Shown here: one piece after another, positions 55,711-64,000 of the stretch
Layout: every line of letters starts with the position of its first letter
How positions within the stretch are numbered: the stretch's first letter is position 1
From: Cordilura impudica
Taxonomy: Eukaryota; Arthropoda; Insecta; Diptera; Scathophagidae
Assembly (NCBI GenBank): GCA_963682025.1
Contig: OY821520.1
Location: 237,098,364-237,162,363, forward strand
DNA: 64,000 nt
Direction of reading: 5' to 3'
Position numbers and translations under genes: made by a program
The notes under the pieces: model-generated
Told to the model about the DNA's origin: nothing
The model's input: the letters and a program-made list of their open reading frames with translations, nothing else
Database searches by the model: none

Positions 55711-55921
55711 GCGCCCCGGTAGGTGAGGAGGTAGCATGCTCGCCTATCATGCGAGGGGTCGTGGGTTCGATTCCCACCAGAGGCTTTGGTCTGCCACTGC
55801 AAAAAAAAAAATATAATGAACACTCTTTCCTCCTTAACCTATTTTCCTGAGATCAACACAATGCACTGCATCTGTAGGGGGCATCCCCTGAGTGTTGATT
55901 AATCAAAAAAAAAAAAAAAAC
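55711..55921 (+). mobile_element. tRNA-derived SINE, full length
   Basis: The tRNA-like head spans 55,711-55,787: A-box-like GGTAGGTGAGGAGGTAGC, anticodon stem CTCGC/GCGAG around loop CTATCAT, and B box GGTTCGATTCC (55,764-55,774). The linker follows, then tail AACACAATGCACTGCATC, GGGGGCATCCCC, TGAGTGTTG and poly-A (to 55,921). CAACAC and GTGTTG in the tail can pair. RNA polymerase III would transcribe it and LINE machinery move it. A truncated relative lies at 51,665-51,745. The acceptor stem does not close, so I do not call it a functional tRNA gene. Confidence 0.85.
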
Positions 55922-56970
55922 AAATCGATGTACGATTGTTACAAATCCTTTGACATGCAAAAACATATAAACTTATATATAAACTATGCGAATTTATGCA
56001 ATAATAACAAAATATGCAAAAAAAAAAATCTATCTATCTTAATTTGATTGCGCATAAAATATGCACTTTAAAACAACATATGAAATATTTTGCACTTATA
56101 GCAAGAAATATTGAAAAATATGCAATAAAAAATGCAAAAACTATATCCATTCCGTATTATTAAAAATCCTTTGATATGCAAAATAGATTCACTTGAAAGA
56201 AAAATATGTAAAAGAAAATATGCATTTATAATTATGGAATAAAAAAATTTGGAAAAACGAATTGATGGCATATTAAGAAAATCTTTTGATATGTAAAAAA
56301 AAACTTTGCACTTAAGAGCAAAATATAAAAAAATCATGCATTTGTCGCAAAATGTGCAAAACAAAAGTCAAAAATAAAAAAAACCATATTATTACAAATC
56401 TTTTGATATGCAAAAAATATGCAAAAGCAAAATTTTAAAAACAGTATTTATAGCAAAATATGCCTAAAATATGTAAAAATAAATTGATGCATATTATTGA
56501 AAATCCTTTAATATTCATAAATTATGTACTTAAGAGAAAATTATCCATTCATACCAAAATATGCAAAAAAAAAACAAAATAAATTGCTGCAAAATATATG
56601 CCCTTTAAAGCAAAATATACAAGATTCGTCATTTATGACAAAATTTGCAAAAAAAAAAAAAAAATAAAAATAAAATAAAAAAAGTAAGAGTGTTAAATTC
56701 GCTGTGCCGAATTTTTTGATACCTCCACCTGAGTCTTAAACTCTATATTACACCCAATGTTGAGTACGGCTACCACTTTTGCTTTTGCCGATACTGAAAC
56801 ATTAATTTCGAATGCCAAAATTCAAATGATTCTTGGCTAAAAAGTATTATTATTAAAAATAAGCTAATTTTATAATATTTTTATCTGAAATATTTTTTAT
56901 TTTTATCTGCATTACATTTAATACAAAAAAAAAAAAAAAAAATACATAATAAAAACAGGTAAGAAACTAA

Positions 56971-57087
56971 CAGTCGTATTCATAAAAATTAAAGTGTACT
57001 TCAAGTAGACTTTATTATATGTTTTTCATACAAAATTTGTTGATAAAGTCTACTTGAAGTACACTTTAATTTTTATGAATACGGCTG
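56971..57087. mobile_element. 117-bp PIF/Harbinger-like MITE with TAA target duplication
   Basis: CAGTCGTATTCATAAAAATT continues into an inverted repeat of about 44 bp per arm around a loop of about 29 bp, ending at ATACGGCTG. TAA flanks both sides (56,968-56,970 and 57,088-57,090). The equivalent unoccupied site in copy D reads GAAACTAAATATTT on the complementary strand, with a single TAA. The 3-bp TWA duplication points to PIF/Harbinger. Confidence 0.82.
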
Positions 57088-57109
57088 TAAATATTTAAAC
57101 TTTTAATAT

Positions 57110-57407
57110 TTAATTTTTAGTTTTTAATATTTAATTCTTAATTTTTAAGTTTAAATTTTTAATTTTTAATTTTTCATTTTTCAATTTTCATTTTTCATTT
57201 TCCAATTTTCAATTTTCATTTTCCGTTTTTCATTTTCAATTTTTCAATTTTAATTTTCCATTTTCCATTTATCATTTTTAATTTTTCAATTTTCAATTTC
57301 CATTTTCCATTAGTCATTTTTCAATTTTCATTTTTCAATTTTCATTTTCCATTTTTCATTTTTCACTTTTAAATTTTAAATTTTCATTTTCCATTTTTCA
57401 TTTTTCA

Positions 57408-57438
<31 letters not shown>

Positions 57439-58017
57439 TACAATTATCATTTTCCATTTTACATTTTTCATTTTCCATTTTTCAATTTTCATTTTTCATT
57501 TTCCATTTTTAATTTTTCAATTTTCATTTTCCATTTTCCATTTTTCAATTTCCATTTTCCATTAGTCATTTTTCATTTTTCAATTTTCATTTTTCATTTT
57601 TCAATTTTCATTTTTCATTTTCCAATTTTCAATTTTCATTTTCCATTTTTCATTTTCAATTTAATGAAAATTGAAAATTTTTAATTTTTCAATTTTCATT
57701 TTCCATTTTCCATTTTTCAATTTCCATTTTCCATTTTTCAATTTTCATTTTTCATTTTCCATTTTTAATTTTTCAATTTTCATTTTCCATTTTTGAATTT
57801 CCATTTTCCATTAGTCATTTTTCAATTTTCATTTCTCATTTTCCAATTTTCAGTTTTCATTTTCCATTTTTCATTTTCCATTTTTCATTTTCTATTTTCC
57901 ATTTTTCATTTTTCTCTTTCCATTTTTCAATTTTCTTTTTTCGTTTTCCATTTTCCATTTTTCATTTTCTATTCTCCATTTTTCATTTTCTATTTTACAT
58001 TTTTCATTTTCCATTTT

Positions 58018-58050
<33 letters not shown>

Positions 58051-58075
58051 TTTTTCATTTTCATTTTTTCTTTCA
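57110..58075 (+). repeat. TTTTTCATTTTCCATT array in copy E
   Basis: Complement of the array of copy D but less than half its length. It lacks D's long homogeneous (TTAAAAA)n segment. Confidence 0.88.
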
Positions 58076-59150
58076 TATTGGCGATTTTTTTATTATAACG
58101 TGATAACGATAAAAATTATGTGGCAATACTATTAACATGAGCTATGTTATTGTGTTCTTGGTATTGTTAATATATGTATATGCAAAATTTGTTTGTGGCA
58201 TTTTTTTATGTTGTTGTACAATTATTATGCTCAACCACTAAACTGTTACAACAAACACACTGGGTTTTATGTTTTTTTTAGAGGTATCTATATATTTTTG
58301 CTCGTATCTAATCACAGTGATGCCCAATTTAGTCCATTTTCAATACCAACCTGCTGGGAATTATAGCAAATGATATTATTGTAACCTTATCCAGTTAGAT
58401 GCCTTTTTTTGTGAATGAGCGTGATTTCAACAGACAGACGGACAGACGGACAGACAGACAGACGGACATCGCTATATCGACTCGAGCTGTGATAAGGATC
58501 AAGAATATATATACTTTATGGGGTCGGAAATTAGTTTTTCGATGCGTTACAAACGGAATGACAAACCTATATGTACCCTCTGCCACTGACGTGTGGAGGG
58601 TATAAAAAACAATCCCACATTATTGATATGCAAAAAATATGCACTTAAATACAATATATGCAAAATTATGCATTTATAGCAAAATATGCAAAACCAAATC
58701 AAAGCAATATTGTTACCAATCTTTTGAGCACTTAAAAGCTACATATTTCAAAATTCTGTATTTACGGCAATTTGCAAAACAAAATGCAAAAATACGCAAA
58801 ACTAAATTGATGCCATATTCTTACAAATCCTTTGACACGAAAAAAATGTACATTTAAAGGCGAAATTTGCAACAAAAAAAAATGCATTTATATCAAAATA
58901 TGCCTAAAATATGCAAAAACAAATTGTTGGCATTTTATTGAAACTCCTTTAATATGCATAAAACTATACACTTAAATGCAAAATTATCCATTTATAGCAA
59001 AATAGGCAAAAACAAATTGAGGCCATATTGTTGATACCCAAAAAATATTCAATTAAAAGAAAAATATGTAAAATTATTCATTTATAGCAAAATATGCTAA
59101 ATCAAATCAATGCCATATTGTTGGAAATCCTTTTAGTGGGAAAATTATTT

Positions 59151-61334
59151 TTAAATTGATTTTGAACATGCATTGGAAACCATTTGTAGAAACATTAATT
59201 CAAATTTTTTCTTTGATTTTTTTAACAAAATTAAGGCTAGTTAAACTCCCAACAACAAATCATTTAAAATATTTAAAGAAAATAGATTAAATGTTCTATA
59301 AAAAATAGAGAACATCCCAATTTTTATTGTTACATTTTTATTAAAGCAGAGTATTTTTTGTACATTTACGAGTGAAAAATTAAATTTTGCATTTTTCGAG
59401 GTTTAGCACGTTCCCTATGAAATTTTTGTTTCTGACGATCCCTAGCAATTAACATCTAAACATATTCAGGAAACATTTTAATTCTAAAAACTTTCGTTTT
59501 GGTAGACTTATTTTGGTATTTTTTTTTTTTTACTCAGAGCAAGAATTTTCCACCCCCCAAGACCAAAGCCTAAATTTGTTGCACAGTATAATAAGGCAGT
59601 TAAAAACGTCGCCCTTTTCAAGAAAATAACAGAAACCCAACCAAAAAAGTTACGAAATTTTTGAAGGAATGTTGTCCAGCAACAATATAAAATTATGGAA
59701 AATGTTGTTTGGAAAACTCAAAGAAAGACGCAAGATAAATATACAAAAAAAAAAAAAAAACCAAACACAAAATGACGTAGTAAACGTGATTTTTTTCCAA
59801 CATCAAAAATAATTTCAAATGATTATTTTTTTAAACAAAAATGTTTTATTTTTTTTTTCTTAATTTTATGTAGTTTAATTGCCTTTTTTCGCAAAAGTTT
59901 TAGAGCTAAAAATTGCAATTATTTGCTGGTGATTATTACAACAACAGCAACATAAATATATAGAAATAAAGTCATAGATATTCACACCATAACAAAAAGT
60001 GAACAAAATATTTTTTTTTTCTTTTTAAATAAACTATCGACAAAAGCATGCTTATGATTAAGAAATACCGCCAAAAGCCATAAACAGTTTGAGTTTACTA
60101 TCAAACTTGTTTGAGTTCGACTAAACCAATGTGTATGAAGTCACAACTAAAAGCGGCTGGAATATATTTGTTTAAGGCTAGCTTTAGAAAAAAAGATGCT
60201 TTAACAAAACAGTTTTAAATGGGACAGCTTAAAGAAAAGACTGGTTTGGTGCTCACTGTGGAAAAGCGAACAAAATTTATTTTTAATAAAATTATGAAAA
60301 TCAAATCTATATTAATAAAGTAATTGAGTGATAAAAAAAAATATAAAATTATTTTACCAAAAAAAATCAATTAAAAAATTTTTTTTGAACTAAAAAATAT
60401 TAAAAAAAAAAATACAAAATATTCTATAAAATAAATAATATTTAAAAAAAATGCTCAAAATCTAACTTAAAAATTAAAAAAAAAAAAAAAATAAAAAATT
60501 TTAATAAAAAATCTTATTTCGACCCAATTACCTTTCAAATGATTAATAAAAAATTGTGTTAAACAACTTATTAGCTTCATAGCGTAAAACAAAAAGATAT
60601 TGCAGCATCTGTTAAATTTACCACATTTTAAAATTTTCAATCTTTAACTACCAATTATCTTTCTAAAAGCCACATAAAAAATAAAAATAAAAAACAACAA
60701 CAAAAAATAAATTTGCTACATATAATCCCGCGCTTTTCCATTAATATTTCTTAACAAATGTATGTTAAATAAAGCACGATCTATTACATTACCAAACTGT
60801 GAAAATCTAAACATCCTAGACAGCTGATGGTTGATCGACTAACTTAGAAGTTTATTTGATTTAAATGCTGTAGCTGTTTTTGTTGTTGTTGTTGTTGTTA
60901 TTGTTGCGTTAAAGAAATTAACAAATGCACAAATACCACCAGAAAACGTGTTATTCAGTGTTTGTTGTAAAGCTGTGCTGCAATTGTTTAGTGTCTTAAA
61001 CAATCCTGTTTGCAGTCACCAGCAATAATTTGTTTTGGTATCTGTTGCTGTTTCTGTTGCTGTTTTAAGAAAATGTGTCATCATTATTGAGTGCAAGTGC
61101 AAATGCATTAATGTAAGTCATTGTATTATAAAAAAAATATATATATTTAATATTTAATACAGAAAAGTGTTGATTTTTCATTCAATAGCGATACAAAATT
61201 TCAGTTTTAAAATGAGAAAGAATTTTTATATGCATGAGAAATAACGAAAGACTTTAGACACATACTTCTTATACCTATACAACTTTGTGGGCGGCGTATA
61301 AAGAGCTTGTGCTGATCATGGAACTGCCAAATTA
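59151..61334. other. Unique A+T-rich sequence, no gene
   Basis: Contains a (TTG)n microsatellite at about 60,880-60,900 and many poly-A tracts. No ORF of note on either strand. Confidence 0.5.
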
Positions 61335-62272
61335 AAAAAAAATTTCTTTACAAAAAGGTATTTTTTATAAAAAAAAAAGTACTTTTTACAGAAAAGGCAC
61401 TTTTTCTGAAAATAAACTTTTTAAATAAAAGGTACTTTTTTAAGAAAATTTACTTATTTTAGAAAAAGCACTGTCTTTAGAAAAGGTACTTTTTAAAAAA
61501 GGGTAATTAAAAAATGTCTTTTCAAAATGGTACTCTTTAAAAAAAATTTTATTTAAAAAAATAATTCTTTAAGAGGTACTTTTTTTTTTAATAAAAGGTA
61601 CTTTTTATAAGAAGAAGCAATTTAAGGGGAGATCCCTTTATAAAGCAAATTTAGTTATTTAAAAAACATACTCTCTTAAAAATATGTAATTTTTAAAAAC
61701 GTACTTATTTGAGGTACTTTTCAAAAAAAATTTACTTTTTTAATAAAAGCTACTTTTTTTCTAAAAAAAAAAGTTATTTTTTAAGAAATTTTTTTTTAGA
61801 AAAGGTACTATTTAAGAAAATTTACTTTTTAAGAAAATTCACTTTTTAAGAAAAGGAACTTTTTAAAAAAAGGTGCTTTTTAAGAGAAGGTACTTTTTTA
61901 AGATAATGTTTTTTTTTTAAGAAAAGGTACTTTTTCTTAAGAAAAGGTACTTTTTTAACAAGGCACTTTTTTAAAATGAGATACTTTTTGAAGAAAATGC
62001 ACTATTTTACGGAAATATACTTTTTAGAAAAGCTACTTTTTTTAAGAAAGGGTATTTTTAAGAAAATTTAATTGTTTAAGAAAATTTCCCTTTAGAAAAG
62101 CAAAAAAGATACTTTTAAAAAACACACTTTTTCAAAAAAGGTATTTTTAAATAATTATAGAAAAGGTACTTTCTTTAGGAAAGATACTTTTCTAAAAAAC
62201 GACTTTCTTAAAAATTGGTACTTTCAAAACAAAAAAAATGTTTTTTAAGAAAAGCTAATTTTTAAGAAAATG
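61335..62272. repeat. GGTACTTTT minisatellite array, AAGAAAAGGTAC subtype
   Basis: Units such as AAGAAAAGGTACTTTTTT, ending at the TA where a mariner copy begins. Confidence 0.88.
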
Positions 62273-62274
62273 TA

Positions 62275-62890
62275 CGAGGGCGGATCAGTAAGTCCGTGAC
62301 TTTTCGAAATTTCCTCGTAGTTATATGAAATGCAACACTGCTCCTATCAGGTACCACCTGTTAGTAGACTACTGTAAAATTTTGAGCAAGTTCCGTCATT
62401 TACATCTGTTCAAAACATACAACCTCGTGCTTTTTTTTTAATGGAAATAAGTGAATTTCAAGTACTCATTAAACATTATTTTTTGCGAAAAAAAAACCGT
62501 CAATCAAACCAAAGAAAAGCTTGATAAATACTATGGGGACTCTGCACCATCGGTTTCATTGGTAAAAAAGTGGTTTACTGACTTTCGTTGTGGTCGCACA
62601 AATACAAAAAAATCCACGATATGGTGTTGGCCGATCGAAGAGTAAAAGTGCTTGAGATTGTTGATGCCATAGGCATTTCATATGCCAGTGTGGTTTCGAT
62701 TTTAAATGATCAGTTTGGTTTAAGAAAGCTGTCTGCCAGATGAGTGCCGCGTTTGCCCTCAATTGACCACAAAAGTAATCGTGTGACAACTTAAAAATTC
62801 CATGAATTTGGCTACGAATTTGTACTTTATCCGCCATATTCTCCGGATTTAGCCCCCGGTGACTATATCCTGTTTCCAAACCTAAAGGTG
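62275..62890 (+). mobile_element. Mariner transposon, internally deleted
   Basis: TA (62,273-62,274) precedes the TIR CGAGGGCGGATCAGTAAGTC. From ATG 62,441 the product reads MEISEFQVLIKHYFLRK. A one-base A-run expansion shifts the frame to TVNQTKEKLDKYYGDSAPS and VKKWFTDFRCGRTNT. A second shift leads to VVSILNDQFGLRKLSAR, ended by TGA at 62,741 where Trp is usual. The reading then jumps to KFHEFGYEFVLYPPYSPDLA and PGDYILFPNLK. The region with the first two catalytic aspartates is deleted; the third, in SPDLAPGD, remains. It stops at PNLK with no right TIR seen. Confidence 0.9.
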
Positions 62891-63086
62891 TTATCGTGAT
62901 TGTCATGATAGACGGACGTATAGCGGGAAAAAAATACTTTGTATTTTTTCAATATGTGCTTTATTTTAAATAGTGTTGTAGTGCATACAATTCGTTAAAA
63001 TAATCTTTTTTAACAAATTCCAAGAGGCAAAGACTCTTAAAAAAACAAACAACAAAAAAAAAAAACAAATCGTATAATTAAAGGAA
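62891..63086. other. Junction between mariner and jockey-like LINE
   Basis: Unique A+T sequence that may be the 5' UTR of the following LINE. No feature recognised. Confidence 0.4.
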
Positions 63087-64000
63087 ATGAGTGAGCACAG
63101 TGCTCTAAACTCCGAATTAAAGAATGACAAAAAAAAATGTATTAATCTCACCAAGAAAAAACAATAACGATCATTTTACGAATGTTAGAAAAAGAAAAAG
63201 CGAAATGCTTAACAATACAATGAATAAACAACTAAAAAATAATTACTATGCAATTCTTGACAATGATACACATTGCAACCAAGAATATTTAAACAAATTT
63301 GAAACACATGTTCATGAACATGAAATAACAACACCATCTCAAAGTTCTTCGTATGTGGAAAAAAATGTAAATAACGAAAATATAATAAATCAGAACCAAA
63401 ATAAAAACAAAAAAATTCCACCAATTATTATACTTAATGTGGAACCTAATGAATTATTAGAATTTATCAAAAAAGGTTTAGAAATTAATAATTTTAAAAT
63501 TAAAGAACTAAATAATAAAAAAAAAACAGCATTGTTTATGTCATCTATAGATGATTTCATTCGTGTTAAAGCTTATCTTGAAAAAACCAAAGCTGAATTT
63601 TTCACTTTTACCCCAAAAAGCCTAAAAACTAAAACTTATCTTCTAAAAGGGCTAAGCGCTAACATTGAAACTGATGAGATCTATGAGGAACTTTGCAATT
63701 TTAACAGCGATCATTTGAAAATCTTAAAAGTCAATCAATTTAAAACTAAAAAATCTGTTGCAAATGGACAAAATCTTCCCATATATATGGTTCAAATTAA
63801 TGGCGTAAGCAATATTAATGAACTTTTAAATCAATAAATGGACTTTTTCACCGTTGCATAAGATGGGAACCTCTAAGAAAATATGGATTTACCTAATGTA
63901 GAAAATGCCAGAGTTTTTCCCACAGTGCTTCAAACTGTTTTTTAACACCTAGGTGTGTCAAATGTGATAAAATACAAAATATCGGAAAATGTGAACAAGA
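63087..64000 (+). pseudogene. Jockey-like LINE ORF1 (gag-like, CCHC zinc knuckles), runs off window
   Basis: A likely start at ATG 63,087 (MSEHSALNSELKNDKKK) shifts at an A-run into the long frame from 63,124, open to TAA at 63,835-63,837. It has an Asn/Lys-rich N-terminus, then PPIIILNVEPNELLEFIKKG, KTALFMSSIDDFIRVKAYLE and TKTYLLKGLSANIETDEIYE, the PRE/C2HC region of insect jockey-type ORF1 proteins. Beyond another frameshift, CIRWEPLRKYGFT, a stop, CRKCQSFSHSASNC (C-x2-C-x4-H-x4-C) and CVKCDKIQNIGKCEQ reach the window end. ORF1p binds element RNA and, in telomeric relatives, chromosome ends. The ORF2 endonuclease/RT would lie beyond 64,000. Confidence 0.87.

Larger units (their letters stand above)
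56686..58602 (-). mobile_element. DINE-1/mini-me-like element, family 2, copy E (inverted relative to D)
   Basis: On the minus strand it starts TATACCCTCCACACGTCAGTG. It then has the GTCY run (complement of 58,431-58,468), a body shared with copy D (CCTTATCCAGTTAGATG, GTTATCACGTTATAAT), a CATTTTCC-type array of about 0.97 kb, and the hairpin region with TTCGGCACAGCGAAT. One base of the hairpin stem is lost compared with D. It carries a nested MITE at 56,971-57,087. Confidence 0.8.
55640..59150 (+). repeat. About 115-bp A+T satellite (ATATGCAAAA), interrupted by insertions
   Basis: Landmark AAATCCTTTGATATGCAAAA recurs at about 55,945, 56,163, 56,278, 56,395, 56,510 and, beyond the inserted DINE-like element, 58,720, 58,827 and 58,945. 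Spacing is about 107-118 bp, or double that once. Units also share ATGCATTTATAGCAAAATATG and CAAATTGATGCCATAT. A SINE (55,711) and DINE-like copy E (56,686) lie inside. Confidence 0.85.

Noticed and set aside
55711..55787. Functional tRNA gene with anticodon ATC
   Set aside because: A and B boxes and the anticodon stem are present, but the acceptor stem does not pair and a SINE tail with poly-A follows.

Overview
The window looks like a TE-rich intergenic stretch of a higher-fly (cyclorrhaphan dipteran) genome. The basis is extreme A+T richness, the 3' end of an insect-type GMC oxidoreductase gene at the left edge, and several copies of GTCY-microsatellite elements of the mini-me/DINE-1 kind described from Diptera. 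Apart from that exon (1-477) I find no intact host gene. Everything else with recognisable coding content is decayed mobile-element sequence. Family names rest on reading motifs by eye; no database search was possible.

Layout. 1-889: GMC 3' exon and trailer. 890-2002: Foldback/Phantom-like element with tandem-repeat inverted arms, a 9-bp target duplication and a frameshifted FLYWCH domain. 2.0-5.5 kb: intergenic, with small duplications and a mariner MITE. 5.5-7.9 kb: first large GGTACTTTT minisatellite array. 8.8-11.5 kb: decayed DDE-like transposase of an unnamed family. 12.1-13.75 kb: inverted satellite arrays. 14.1-15.4 kb: minisatellite split by a DINE-like element. 15.95-16.4 kb: GC-rich tandem repeat. 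17.2-17.96 kb: a roughly 150-bp satellite. 17,965-20,026: transposon with roughly 0.58-kb terminal inverted repeats (TIRs) and relatives of the 9-11 kb transposase. 20.8-34.4 kb: minisatellites, three copies of a roughly 1.05-kb TIR element carrying CATTTTT arrays, two DINE-like elements, and a Penelope-like RT relic. 35.9-38.5 kb: 75-bp repeat, then a Transib element with recombination-signal-like (RSS-like) termini. 39.5-43.5 kb: RTE-like LINE, then a Tc1 fragment. 43.5-47.05 kb: minisatellite, tRNA-like relic, hAT-like long-TIR element. 47.1-50.05 kb and 56.7-58.6 kb: two inverted copies of a second DINE-like family, one carrying a PIF/Harbinger-like MITE whose empty site is preserved in the other. 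51.7 and 55.7 kb: SINE copies. 52-55 and 61.3-62.3 kb: more minisatellite. 62.3-64 kb: internally deleted mariner, then jockey-like ORF1.

The dominant structural theme is simple-sequence expansion. GGTACTTTT-type arrays take roughly a fifth of the window, and CATTTTT/TTAAAAA arrays sit inside otherwise defined mobile elements. The mobile elements appear to have inserted into these arrays and to have carried further arrays with them. The two DDE-like transposase relics (9.4-11.0 kb and 18.6-19.3 kb) are the best candidates for an under-described transposon lineage. The Transib copy shows the clearest functional signature in its termini.
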